From: Arthrobacter nitroguajacolicus_D
Lineage (GTDB): Bacteria; Actinomycetota; Actinomycetes; Actinomycetales; Micrococcaceae
Length of the DNA: 64,000 nt
Direction: 5' to 3'
NCBI RefSeq assembly: GCF_031455195.1
Contig: NZ_JAVDSH010000002.1
Coordinates: 558,001 to 622,000, forward strand
This document shows, piece after piece, positions 9,536-18,689 of the stretch. Each line of letters begins with the position of its first letter. The first letter of the stretch is position 1. The translations under genes and the position numbers were made by a program. The notes under the pieces were generated by a model. The model did not search any database. It had not been told where the DNA came from and saw only the letters and a program-made list of their open reading frames with translations.

Positions 9536-10507
9536 ATGACCATGACAAACGAGCAAGCCGCGTGGTTTGCAGAGACGTTCGAGAAGCTCGTTGCCAACGT
9601 GGGCCAGGCCGTACTGGGCAAGGAACACGTCATCCGGCTGACCTTCACGGCGATGCTGGCCGAAGGGCACGTCCTGTTCGAGGACGCTCCAGGCACCGGT
9701 AAAACGTCGCTGGCCCGGGCACTTGCCGCGACGGTCCAGGGTTCGCACAACCGCATTCAGTTCACCCCGGACCTCCTGCCGTCGGACGTGACTGGTGTGA
9801 CCATCTATGACCAGAAGACCCAGAAATTCGAGTTTCACAAGGGCCCGGTGTTCAACAACATCGTCCTGGCTGATGAGATTAACCGTGCCTCGCCGAAGAC
9901 GCAGTCCGCGTTGCTCGAAGTCATGGAGGAGTCACGGGTGACCGTGGACGGCACCACCTACGACGCCGGCCGCCCGTTCATGGTCCTGGCAACCCAGAAC
10001 CCGATCGAGCAGGCAGGCACCTACCGGCTGCCCGAGGCCCAGCTTGACCGCTTCCTGATCAAGACGTCCATCGGCTACCCGGACCACGCGTCCACGGTCC
10101 GGCTGTTGGGCGGGGCCAACCTGAAGGACCGTTCAAAGGAGCTCACCCCGCTTATCACCACCCAGGCTGTGGCTGACATGGCGGACCTCGGGGCCACCAC
10201 CCACGTGGACACGGCTGTGCTCGAGTACATTTCCCGCCTTTGCGAGGAAACCCGCAACGCCTCCGAGACCCGCCTTGGCGTTTCCGTCCGAGGCGCCTTG
10301 GCCATGGTCCGGGCCGCGAAAGTGTGGGCAGCCGGGCAGGGCCGAAACTTCGTGTTGCCGGATGACATTAAGGAACTCGCGCCGGTGGTGTGGACGCACC
10401 GGTTGGTGATGGATCCGGAAGCAGAGTTCTCCGGCGCCACACCTGAAGTCGTGCTCAACCGCGTCCTCGCCGATGTCGCTGCCCCACAGCAGCGCGCCAC
10501 GGCCTAG
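9536..10507 (+). CDS. MoxR-family AAA+ ATPase
   Basis: This 323-residue ATPase has its Walker A at residues 50-57 (DAPGTGKT), Walker B in NIVLADEINRA, and the sensor region ATQNPIEQAGTYRLPEAQLDRF typical of MoxR proteins. These ATPases act as chaperones or maturation factors and are nearly always coded next to DUF58 proteins, as here. In this locus it probably matures or assembles envelope components made from the same transcript. The start is the ATG at 9536. A second ATG two codons later is equally possible. It lies 55 bp after the giant surface-protein gene. Confidence 0.93.
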   Translation: MTMTNEQAAWFAETFEKLVANVGQAVLGKEHVIRLTFTAMLAEGHVLFEDAPGTGKTSLARALAATVQGSHNRIQFTPDLLPSDVTGVTIYDQKTQKFEFHKGPVFNNIVLADEINRASPKTQSALLEVMEESRVTVDGTTYDAGRPFMVLATQNPIEQAGTYRLPEAQLDRFLIKTSIGYPDHASTVRLLGGANLKDRSKELTPLITTQAVADMADLGATTHVDTAVLEYISRLCEETRNASETRLGVSVRGALAMVRAAKVWAAGQGRNFVLPDDIKELAPVVWTHRLVMDPEAEFSGATPEVVLNRVLADVAAPQQRATA

Positions 10508-10542
10508 CCGTACTCCAGCACCTGCACACCAGCACCTGCACT

Positions 10543-10587
10543 GCGGCACGAACAACTGCGGCACGAACAACTCCGGCACGAACAAAG
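10543..10587. repeat. 15-bp tandem repeat, three units
   Basis: GCGGCACGAACAACT occurs twice head to tail (10543-10557 and 10558-10572). A third, diverged unit (10573-10587) ends in AAAG and merges into the ribosome binding site of the DUF58 gene. The units are in frame with DUF58 and would read CGTNN, CGTNN, SGTNK, but no convincing start lies before them. Confidence 0.8.
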
Positions 10588-10595
10588 GTCCACAC

Positions 10596-11990
10596 ATGTC
10601 CTCCAGCACACCCCTTGGCAGGGCTGCTGATTCGCTCAAGCGCGCTGCCTCGTCGCTTGGCGGCACCATCCGCGGCCTCCGCAGACCTGCCGATAAAACT
10701 CCCGGCCGGGGAGGAAATACCGGCAAGGCCAGTAAACTCCATCCCGCCTCGTTGTGGGCAGAGGCAGCCGGGACAGCCGTCGAGGTCCTGCAGCCGGCGT
10801 GGCGGACAGTCCGCAAAGCCTGGCTGTCCTATGCGTGGCCTGTCCTTTCCGTGGTCAGCCTCCTGGGCTGGGTTGTCCTGGCTGCTGCCATTGGCCTGTG
10901 GTGGGCCGGAGCGGCGTGGGGGTGGCAGGAGGCCAAGTCCGCGGCGTTGGTCGCTTTCCTCCTGTTTGTCCTCGCGATTGCGTTCATTGTTGGCCGCTCC
11001 GCATACGGCGTGGTCCTGGACCTTGCCCGCACCCGCGTAGCAGTTGGGGACGACGCCGTAGGGAGCATCGCGGTTTCCAACGTTTCCACCCGGCCCCTCC
11101 TGCCCGCAGCGCTGGAGTTGCCCGTTGGCGCCAATACTGCCGTCTTCCACTTGCCACGCATGAAGCCGGCCCAGGTTCATGAGGACCTCTTCACCATCCC
11201 CACCGCTCGTCGCGCTGTGATCGTGGTGGGGCCGGTCCGATCGGTTCGGGCCGATCCGCTTCACCTCCTGCGCCGCAGGGTGCTTTGGACCGAGCCCGTG
11301 GACTTGTTCGTGCACCCGCGGACAGTGTCGCTGGGTAGTTCTGCTGCCGGGTTCATTCGCGACCTTGAAGGGATGCCCACCACGGAGCTCTCCAGCGCCG
11401 ATGTTTCCTTCCATGCCCTCCGGGATTACGTCCCCGGGGACGATCGACGGCACATCCACTGGAAGACCACCGCCCGTACCAACAAGCTCATGGTGCGCCA
11501 GTTCGAAGAAACCCGCCGCGCCCACCTCGCTATTGCGTTGTCGATCAACACCGACGAATACGATTCTGAAGCCGAGTTCGAGATGGCCATTTCTGTTGCA
11601 GCGTCCATCGGCCGTCAGGCCATCCGCGAACAGCGGGACCTGGACGTCCTGACCCAGAAGGGGCCGCTCCGCTGTGAAACCGGCCGTAACCTGTTGGACG
11701 ACACCACCAGGATTGTTGGGGCACCCATGCGAAAGACCGCCGTCGACCTCGCCCGGAACCTCGCAGATACTGTCCCGAATGCCTCGGTGGTGTTCTTTGT
11801 GGTGGGCAGCCACGTCACAGCGACCCAGCTCCGTACCTCAGCGGCGTCTGTTCCGCCCGGGGTCCGCAGCCTGGCCGTGCGGGTTCAGCCCGGGGCTGCG
11901 CCGTCGAGGGCCAACATTGCGGACTTGACTGTCCTTACGGTTGGCGACTTGGACGATCTGGCCATTGTCCTTCGAAAGGCGGCAGCATGA
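10596..11990 (+). CDS. DUF58 domain-containing membrane protein
   Basis: This 464-residue protein starts at an ATG preceded by AAAGGT. A basic N-terminal stretch is followed by two membrane segments (about residues 85-110 and 110-132). A cytoplasmic part then has the DUF58 signature FHALRDYVPGDDRRHIHWKTTART and a von Willebrand A-like fold toward the C-terminus. DUF58 proteins pair with MoxR ATPases and TgpA-like transglutaminases in many bacteria, and all three are adjacent here. The exact biochemical role of DUF58 is not established. The stop overlaps the next start in ATGA, a sign of translational coupling. Confidence 0.9.
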   Translation: MSSSTPLGRAADSLKRAASSLGGTIRGLRRPADKTPGRGGNTGKASKLHPASLWAEAAGTAVEVLQPAWRTVRKAWLSYAWPVLSVVSLLGWVVLAAAIGLWWAGAAWGWQEAKSAALVAFLLFVLAIAFIVGRSAYGVVLDLARTRVAVGDDAVGSIAVSNVSTRPLLPAALELPVGANTAVFHLPRMKPAQVHEDLFTIPTARRAVIVVGPVRSVRADPLHLLRRRVLWTEPVDLFVHPRTVSLGSSAAGFIRDLEGMPTTELSSADVSFHALRDYVPGDDRRHIHWKTTARTNKLMVRQFEETRRAHLAIALSINTDEYDSEAEFEMAISVAASIGRQAIREQRDLDVLTQKGPLRCETGRNLLDDTTRIVGAPMRKTAVDLARNLADTVPNASVVFFVVGSHVTATQLRTSAASVPPGVRSLAVRVQPGAAPSRANIADLTVLTVGDLDDLAIVLRKAAA

Positions 11991-14476
11991 GCTCCGCGCC
12001 CAACGTTCGCATCCGGCCCCGGGCGGCCAGATCCGCCGGACGGACCAGGAACATCGGTGGAGGGTCGCTGTTGTTTGGTGACGGCCGCCCACTGTGGCAC
12101 TTCGCCGTCGACTTCGGCGCGTTGACCGTATTGCTGCTGCTTGGCGTTCTCGGCTTCAGCCTGAGCTTTGGGGGAGACCCCAGCTATCTCCTCGCGGGCC
12201 TGGGTGGCGTGCTTCTGGGGCTGGGTATTGCTGTGCTGAACGCGCACCTGCGCCTGGGGATGCTCATCACTACCGCCATGGCCCTTGGCACGTATCTGCT
12301 GTTCGGCACCGCGCTGGCAGTTCCAGATTCTGCCGTGCTGGGTTTCCTGCCAAGCCTCGACTCGCTTCGGACATTGCTCCTGGGTGTTGTCTTTGCGTGG
12401 AAGGACATGTTGACGGTCGGAGTTCCTGTGGGGACGGCGAACGGCATGCTTATTGTGCCATTCCTGAGCTCGCTGCTCACTGCGCTGGCCGCGGGGCTTC
12501 TGACATGGCGGCTGAAAAGCCCGTACTGGCCGCTGCTTCCGGTGCTGGTGCTGTTCGTCACCGGTATCGCGTTCAGCACCAACGCCGGGTTCCTTAACGT
12601 GGAGCGTGGCGTCTCGCTGGCCATCGTGTCAATCGCCTGGGCGACGTTCCGCCGCGAGGTGCTCCGCCAGCGGAGCACCAGGACCGTGTCGGCCAACAGG
12701 CCAAATTCCGACGCCGGGGCTGCCCGCCGCGGACAGCTCCGCCGCCTGGGGACTGCTGCAGCCGTGATCGCCGTTGCGGTTGGCGTCACCGCCCTCGCAT
12801 CACCCTTGGTGACCGCCAGCGATGACCGGAAGGTCCTCCGCAACACGATCGTTCCGCCCTTCGATCCCCGGCAATATGTGACGCCGTTGGCGAGCTTCCG
12901 GAATTTCGTTAAGGACGAGAAGGACCACACCCTGTTTACGGTCAAGGGCCTGCCCAAGGACGCCCGTGTCCGGCTCGCGGCCCTGGATGCCTTCAACGGC
13001 ATGAACTACACCATGGACCCGAACAGTTCCGGAAACTTCAGCAAGGTGGGAGACGCGAAGTCCCTCAACACGCTGGCTGACTCCGGTAGCCCGGCCAAGG
13101 CCACCAATTACACGTTGGACATCACCATTGAGGACTACCAGGGATACTTCGTCCCGGGTGGCCGGCACACTACCGGCATGAGTTTCGCTGAAGGTTCGAG
13201 CGCCGCCTCCGGCCTCTATTTCAACTCCGGAACAGACACCGCAGTGACCACCAAGGGCATGGCCAAGGGCGACAACTACACGGTCCAGGTCTCCGACCCC
13301 GGCACCTTGGAGCATGGACAGCTGACGCAGTACGACTTTGCAAAGATGACGTTGCCTGATGCCCAGGAAGTTCCCCCGGTTGTGGCGTCGCAGGCCAATG
13401 AGATTTCCGCCGATGCGCCGACCGCCATCGATCGTGTCCGCCAGATCGAGGCCCACTTCCAAAAGAGTGGGGCCTTCAGCAACGGGTTGGTAGCCGACGG
13501 CCAGCTTCCGAGCCTTCCCGGCCACAGTGCTGCACGCGTCCGCAACATGCTCTCGGCCAAGCAGATGCTGGGCGATGACGAGCAGTACGCCGTTTCCATG
13601 TCGCTCATGCTCCGCCACCTGGGGATTCCATCCCGCGTCGTGATGGGGTTCTACCCGGATCCCAAGAGCCCCGAAAACGGCGCCGGCGATGTCAAGATCA
13701 CCGGCAAGGACGTGCACGCCTGGGTGGAGGTGGCATTCGACCGGGTGGGTTGGGTGTCCTTCGATCCCACGCCGCCCAAGGACAACGTGCCCATCCCGCC
13801 TGATCCTGAAAACAAGTCAAAGCCCAAGCCGCAGGTCCTTCAGCCGCCGCCCCCGCCCCAGGAACCCGCGGACCTTCCGCCGGACTCCACCCCGGACGCG
13901 TTGGACGCGGACGAGAAAAAGAACAACCCGTGGCTCTTTTGGGGTCCACTGCTTTCTGCCATCGGTGTTGCGCTGATTCCGCTGGGGATCCTGGCCATAC
14001 CGTTGTTGCTGATCCTGCTGCTGAAATCACGACGCCGTAAGGCACGTTTCCGTGATGGCCACCCGGCCCAGCGGGTCGGGGGAGGATGGAATGAAGTGTT
14101 GAGCCTGGCCACTGACCTGGGTGCCTCCATCGATACCAAGTCCACCCGCCGCGAGTCCGCCACGGTCATCGCCGACGCATTCCCCTCCACAGGAACAACC
14201 ACCACCATGCTCGCCCACCGCGCAGATGCTGCCGTTTTCGGGGCCGGACAGCCCAGCGAGGACGAGGTGGAGGAATACTGGAAGATCGTGGATTCGTCCC
14301 TGACCGATATCACTGGAAGCGTTGGGTTCTGGAAACGGCAGCAGGCGAGGTTCTCCCCGCGGTCGTTGTTGTCCGACGGAAGGGCTGCCATCCGCCGTCG
14401 GGAACAGTTATCAACCACTGCGGGCAAGCGGCGGTTCGGTATGAAGCGCACGAAGGACACCACCGATGAACAGTGA
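11987..14476 (+). CDS. TgpA-like transglutaminase-fold membrane protein, catalytic Cys replaced
   Basis: The protein has 829 residues. Several membrane spans occupy about residues 35-275. An external transglutaminase core follows, then a Pro-rich linker, a last membrane span (about 645-675) and a cytoplasmic tail. In active TgpA proteins the core reads GDCEQYA. Here it reads GDDEQYA, so Asp531 sits where the nucleophilic Cys should be. The His of VHAW (His577) and the Asp of FDPTPP (Asp593) are kept. It therefore probably lacks transglutaminase or protease chemistry and may serve as a binding scaffold. It is coupled by ATGA to DUF58 and overlaps the next gene by 11 bases. Confidence 0.88.
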   Translation: MSSAPNVRIRPRAARSAGRTRNIGGGSLLFGDGRPLWHFAVDFGALTVLLLLGVLGFSLSFGGDPSYLLAGLGGVLLGLGIAVLNAHLRLGMLITTAMALGTYLLFGTALAVPDSAVLGFLPSLDSLRTLLLGVVFAWKDMLTVGVPVGTANGMLIVPFLSSLLTALAAGLLTWRLKSPYWPLLPVLVLFVTGIAFSTNAGFLNVERGVSLAIVSIAWATFRREVLRQRSTRTVSANRPNSDAGAARRGQLRRLGTAAAVIAVAVGVTALASPLVTASDDRKVLRNTIVPPFDPRQYVTPLASFRNFVKDEKDHTLFTVKGLPKDARVRLAALDAFNGMNYTMDPNSSGNFSKVGDAKSLNTLADSGSPAKATNYTLDITIEDYQGYFVPGGRHTTGMSFAEGSSAASGLYFNSGTDTAVTTKGMAKGDNYTVQVSDPGTLEHGQLTQYDFAKMTLPDAQEVPPVVASQANEISADAPTAIDRVRQIEAHFQKSGAFSNGLVADGQLPSLPGHSAARVRNMLSAKQMLGDDEQYAVSMSLMLRHLGIPSRVVMGFYPDPKSPENGAGDVKITGKDVHAWVEVAFDRVGWVSFDPTPPKDNVPIPPDPENKSKPKPQVLQPPPPPQEPADLPPDSTPDALDADEKKNNPWLFWGPLLSAIGVALIPLGILAIPLLLILLLKSRRRKARFRDGHPAQRVGGGWNEVLSLATDLGASIDTKSTRRESATVIADAFPSTGTTTTMLAHRADAAVFGAGQPSEDEVEEYWKIVDSSLTDITGSVGFWKRQQARFSPRSLLSDGRAAIRRREQLSTTAGKRRFGMKRTKDTTDEQ

Positions 14477-16025
14477 GCCGGAACTTTGTCCTGCCTGCCG
14501 CCACCCGGTCCGTCCGGGGGCGACATTCTGCACGCAGTGCGGATCTCCGCTGAACAACCGTGGAGCACGCAAGGAAGGCAACATCAACCACGCCCAAAAA
14601 GCCGCCCTGGAGTCTGCCACCCGGCGAGGTCCCAACGATCCCGGTAGTATCTCGGTAGTGTCCGCGCCGGCATCGCCGGTGCACCACGCGCAGATGGGAA
14701 CAACAACGACGCCGGGCACAGGACCGGGACCAGGGGGAGGGGCAACAATGACCACCAAGCTGGAATTGGTGCCCGCATCTACCGGGAAGCGACTCGGTGC
14801 GGCGGTTCTGGACTGGCTTGGTCCCATCGCCGTACTGGCCACCACCTTCGCCATTGGCATTGCCGGCATCACCCAGACCCGTAGGAACGGCTTCATTGTC
14901 TATGACACCGGGCTGTTGGTCCTCCTGGGCAGCATAGGCCTGGGAGTGACAGTGGTTTACGCGTTTGTGCTCCTGGGATTGGAAGCCAGAACCGGGAACA
15001 CCATTGGGAACAAGCTGATGGGTATCCGGAGCACGGACTCCGACGGCTATGCACCCGGCGCAGGTGCGGTCTTTGTCAGGGGCATCGTGACCGGATGTGT
15101 CCTGCTCCTCGGCGCACTCGCCTCGGTGATCCTCTCTGCCCTCGGCCTCATTGGTCCGGCCCTGTGGATTGGATTGCCTCTGGTGGTGCTGGGAGCGGTG
15201 TGGGCCATCCTGGTTGTCGTTTCCAGCGGATGGGATAAGAACGGCAAGCTGCGCGGCTGGCATGACAAGGCCGCGAAGACGCTGGTGTTCGATGTGGGAG
15301 CGGGGCGCAATCCCGTGACCACAGGCGGCATCCAAGGTCCGTACAGTTTTGCGCCGATGGACCTTCCGCCCGTGCAGCCTGTAGTGTCGCCGGTCCCGAG
15401 CGGCAGGGCGGCCCAACATGCGCACGCTGCCACAGCACAGGCAGCTCCCGCGTCCACCCCGACGCCCACGGTTCAGCCATCGCACGACCCCAATCAGTGG
15501 CGCCCGCCCACAGCGCCACGCCCCGCAACCGTAGCGGCACAGCAACCGTCCGTGAACCCGGAAGCCACCGCCGTCGTTCCCCACGCGGCCCAACCCGTAC
15601 AGCGGCCGGAACCTGACAACCAGCACGGTTTTGCCTCCCACCCGGATGACGACGTCGAACGGACCCAGATGCGACCCGGGGCCCGCCGGGCCCAGGCGGT
15701 ACTGAGGATTACGGTCGACGACGGCCAGGATGTTCAGCTCGGCGGCTCGGTCCTCGTTGGACGGAACCCTGCACCCCAGCCCGGGGAAAACGTGGAGCAG
15801 CTGTTGCCGGTATCGGACCCCGGCCGGTCCATCTCCAAAACGCACCTGCACCTCCGGGTTGATGGCGACGGCGTGTGGGTCACCGACCGCAATTCCACCA
15901 ACGGGAGCGCCGTCACCACCCCTGACGGCATCCAGACCAGGCTCCACCCCGGCGACGCCGTACTGGTGCGTCCCGGTTCGACAGTCCACTTTGGCGACCG
16001 TTCCTTCCACCTAGGACAAGCATGA
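14466..16025 (+). CDS. Zinc-ribbon, RDD and FHA domain membrane protein
   Basis: In this 519-residue protein, a zinc ribbon with CPAC and CTQC pairs (Cys8, 11, 22, 25) opens the chain. An RDD domain with about four membrane spans covers about residues 100-270. A long Pro/Ala-rich linker follows. A C-terminal FHA domain (about 410-519) has the expected GR, SxxH-like (SISKTHLHL) and NSTNG elements that bind phosphothreonine. Thr400, just before the FHA domain, sits in ERTQMR, a motif that recurs in other proteins of the locus and may be a target of the kinase coded downstream. The start overlaps the transglutaminase-like gene. The end overlaps the phosphatase gene in ATGA. Confidence 0.88.
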   Translation: MNSEPELCPACRHPVRPGATFCTQCGSPLNNRGARKEGNINHAQKAALESATRRGPNDPGSISVVSAPASPVHHAQMGTTTTPGTGPGPGGGATMTTKLELVPASTGKRLGAAVLDWLGPIAVLATTFAIGIAGITQTRRNGFIVYDTGLLVLLGSIGLGVTVVYAFVLLGLEARTGNTIGNKLMGIRSTDSDGYAPGAGAVFVRGIVTGCVLLLGALASVILSALGLIGPALWIGLPLVVLGAVWAILVVVSSGWDKNGKLRGWHDKAAKTLVFDVGAGRNPVTTGGIQGPYSFAPMDLPPVQPVVSPVPSGRAAQHAHAATAQAAPASTPTPTVQPSHDPNQWRPPTAPRPATVAAQQPSVNPEATAVVPHAAQPVQRPEPDNQHGFASHPDDDVERTQMRPGARRAQAVLRITVDDGQDVQLGGSVLVGRNPAPQPGENVEQLLPVSDPGRSISKTHLHLRVDGDGVWVTDRNSTNGSAVTTPDGIQTRLHPGDAVLVRPGSTVHFGDRSFHLGQA

Positions 16026-16930
16026 ATCCACAGCCGTCCACGCCCGCCAACGCCGACGCCGGTCAGGCCTCAGCCCCCTCCACCTACCTCTTGAGCTACG
16101 GGTACGGAACCGACCGTGGTCTCCGGCGCGAACTGAACGAGGATTCGTTCATCGCCTCCGACCCCGTCTTTGCCGTGGCTGATGGCATGGGTGGCCACGA
16201 GGCTGGCGAGATAGCCAGCGGCATGTGCGTCCGGACGCTGGGGAGCTCACCCGAGCTCGCCTCCGGTGTCCGCACCGCTTCGGCGGCGGAGCTGCAGGCC
16301 TGCCTGTTGAACGCCGACGCAGCCATCCGGAACGCCACAGGAGCCCGCGCAGGAACCACCCTGTCCGGCGTGGTGGTGGTGGAACAGATGGGCCTGCCGT
16401 ACTGGCTGGTGATGAACATCGGAGACTCCAGGACTTACCGCCTGAGCCAGGGCGAATTCGCCCAGGTCAGTGTGGACCACTCCGAGGTACAGGAACTGGT
16501 GGACTCCGGGGACATCACTGCCGAACAGGCTGCAGTGCACCCGCGCCGCCACGTGGTCACCCGCGCCCTGGGAACGGGGGACGAAACCGAAGCCGACTTC
16601 TGGTTGCTTCCCATCCAGGAAGGCGACCGGATCATGATCTGTTCCGACGGCCTCAACGGCGAACTCGGCGATGATCACATGTTCCGCATTCTCAGCACGG
16701 TGGCCCACCCGCAGGACGCTGTGGACGCACTGATCCAAGCAGCTTTGCGGAGCGGCGGCCGGGACAACGTCACCGTGATCGTGGTTGACGCCAAGAACGT
16801 GTTGAACGACGCCGGTATCGCCACCACTGCGCCCAGGCCCGAGGTCGCGTCCGAGGTGGAGGAAGACACGCTTCCCAGGGCATGGGTGAATGGAAATGAC
16901 CAGGAGGAAGGCGTCGATGGCAAGCAGTAA
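16022..16930 (+). CDS. PP2C-family Ser/Thr protein phosphatase
   Basis: This 302-residue soluble phosphatase has the full set of metal-binding motifs: the RRELNEDSF start, VADGMGGHEAG, the GDSRTY segment, CSDGL, and GGRDNVTVIVV near the end. It should remove phosphate from Ser/Thr residues using Mn or Mg, opposing the kinase at 18686. A short acidic tail follows the domain. Most actinobacterial PstP proteins of the division cluster carry a membrane span. This one has none visible. It overlaps the FHA gene upstream by 4 bases and the FHA gene downstream by 14 bases, so all are expected to be co-translated. Confidence 0.94.
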   Translation: MNPQPSTPANADAGQASAPSTYLLSYGYGTDRGLRRELNEDSFIASDPVFAVADGMGGHEAGEIASGMCVRTLGSSPELASGVRTASAAELQACLLNADAAIRNATGARAGTTLSGVVVVEQMGLPYWLVMNIGDSRTYRLSQGEFAQVSVDHSEVQELVDSGDITAEQAAVHPRRHVVTRALGTGDETEADFWLLPIQEGDRIMICSDGLNGELGDDHMFRILSTVAHPQDAVDALIQAALRSGGRDNVTVIVVDAKNVLNDAGIATTAPRPEVASEVEEDTLPRAWVNGNDQEEGVDGKQ

Positions 16931-18689
16931 CCACCGCTCGCCGGCCCGGTACGAGCAGGGTGAGTGGTTCGGCGTGGTCCGCGAAGGCACAGTTGTGCTC
17001 CTTGGCCCGGACACCCCACACGCACTCATCGATACCGTCTGGGAGCTGCTCGCCTCTGCGCCCGAAGCCCACGAGGTGCTGCACGAAGTGACCGAGGCCT
17101 TCGGGGTCTCGCTCAGCCGGATCCCTCCTTTCGGGATCATCGACGCCAAGGATGCCCTGCGTGTTTTCCTCCGGGGCGAGCTCGAATTGCTCGCCCACCT
17201 GGACGGTGGCCAGGAACGGATCACCGGGCGGGACGTGACCACCTGGACCGAACGTCGTATCGCGGATGCCGTGGCTTACAGTGTGCGCATCGGCGGCAGC
17301 ACTGCACCGCTGGAGCATCCGTCGCTGATGGGTGCTGCCCTGAATACCTTGCCCTTGGCTGAAGGCGTGGTGCTGCTGGAATCCATTGATGTCGTGATGG
17401 TTGCTTCGGCAGCCGGAGCCGGAGCCGAAGCCGCAGCCGAAGCTGTTGCTGAAGACGAAGCCGAGGCGGAGGCCGAAGCGATCTATATCCCGGCCCCCGA
17501 GCGGGTGTCCGACGAAACCATGATCGGCTTCCCGGAGCCCGAACCCGAGGTAGAGGTGGAGCCGGAGCCCGAACCCGAGGTGGAACCCGAACCTGAGCTC
17601 ATACCCGAGGTAGAACCGGAGCCAGAGCCCGAGCCGGAGGCCGCGGAGCTTCCCGTCCACACCAGCACCACCGACCCCTTGGTCCCGTCGCTGGAGAACA
17701 CCACCAACTACGACCACCTGTGGGACAAGACGGTGATGCGGAACATCGAGGACGCCGCCGTCCGCATCGACGGTGACGCTGAGAACGCGCACGAGGCACC
17801 GGCCCCTTCAGTTGCGCCGACCCCTTCCGTCGCACCCACCCCTTCAGATGCCCCGTCCCCGCCAACTCCGCCGGCAGCGGAAACCACAGCGGCCGCGAGC
17901 GGGCCCGCTCCGGCTGAGTCCGCCGTCGGGCAGGTCCAGGCTGTACCGGCCACGGGCCTCATCGATTCCGTTCCGTGGCTGCGAAGCAGTTCCGGTACGT
18001 CAACTGCGGTCGGCTCCCAGTCCGCGCCGCCCACCGGGCAAGCGGCCGAGCTGGCCGAGCCGGCCCCTCAAATGCCCACGGGTTGGTCGCCGGCCCTGCC
18101 ACCGCAGCCGCAGGCGCCGCCCGCGGCCGAGGACCCGGATCACGACGGCCAAACCATCATGAAGAGCAGCCTTCCCGTCGGTGACGACGCAGCCGCCCAG
18201 CAACCCGGTGAAGGTGCAGCAACAGTCAACGGCCCGAGTGTCCTGGCGAGGGTCTGCTCAGCCGGACATGCCAACCCGCCAACCTACCCGCAGTGCTCGG
18301 TGTGCGGTGTGGCGCTCTCCGGGGACGCCGTCCACGTACCGCGCCCCAGGCTTGGTCGCGTGCGGATCTCCACCGGTGAGCTGATCGACCTTGACCAGTC
18401 GCTGATCATCGGCCGGCAGCCTTCGGTTTCCCGTGTCCAGGGTGGCACCATGCCCCGCCTCATCCAGGTGGAAAGTCCCGGCGGGGACATTTCCCGCTCG
18501 CACGTCGAGGTAAGGCTGGAGGGCTGGCACGTCATGCTGTGTGACCTGAAGGCCACCAACGGGACCGTGCTCATCCGGGAGGGGCAAGCACCACGCAGGC
18601 TAGCCCAAAACGAGATGGCCATCCTGCTCGACGGCGACATCGCCGAACTGGGCGACGATATTTCATTGCGTTTCGAGGAGATTCTTTGA
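16917..18689 (+). CDS. FHA-domain protein with Glu/Pro-rich linker and zinc ribbon
   Basis: The protein has 590 residues from an ATG 8 bases after AGGAGGA. Residues 1-150 form a soluble domain that I cannot name. A low-complexity tract rich in Glu-Pro and Ala (about 165-245) follows, then a disordered Pro/Ala linker to about 440. A small zinc ribbon (CSAGH, CSVCG) and a C-terminal FHA domain end the chain, with GRQPS, SRSHVEV and ATNGT elements. Thr272 (DKTVMR) and Thr413 (GQTIMK) fit the Thr-x-hydrophobic-basic motif shared in the locus. The likely role is a phospho-dependent adaptor between kinase and partners. The end overlaps the kinase start by 4 bases. Confidence 0.82.
   Translation: MASSNHRSPARYEQGEWFGVVREGTVVLLGPDTPHALIDTVWELLASAPEAHEVLHEVTEAFGVSLSRIPPFGIIDAKDALRVFLRGELELLAHLDGGQERITGRDVTTWTERRIADAVAYSVRIGGSTAPLEHPSLMGAALNTLPLAEGVVLLESIDVVMVASAAGAGAEAAAEAVAEDEAEAEAEAIYIPAPERVSDETMIGFPEPEPEVEVEPEPEPEVEPEPELIPEVEPEPEPEPEAAELPVHTSTTDPLVPSLENTTNYDHLWDKTVMRNIEDAAVRIDGDAENAHEAPAPSVAPTPSVAPTPSDAPSPPTPPAAETTAAASGPAPAESAVGQVQAVPATGLIDSVPWLRSSSGTSTAVGSQSAPPTGQAAELAEPAPQMPTGWSPALPPQPQAPPAAEDPDHDGQTIMKSSLPVGDDAAAQQPGEGAATVNGPSVLARVCSAGHANPPTYPQCSVCGVALSGDAVHVPRPRLGRVRISTGELIDLDQSLIIGRQPSVSRVQGGTMPRLIQVESPGGDISRSHVEVRLEGWHVMLCDLKATNGTVLIREGQAPRRLAQNEMAILLDGDIAELGDDISLRFEEIL

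Noticed and set aside
10455..11813. Long minus-strand frame of 452 codons over the DUF58 gene
   Set aside because: It is antisense to a clear DUF58 protein, has no recognisable domain and reflects high G+C codon bias.
14310..16010. Minus-strand frame of 566 codons opposite the RDD-FHA gene
   Set aside because: The plus-strand protein has clear RDD and FHA domains. The antisense product is Arg/Gly/His-rich, without motifs.
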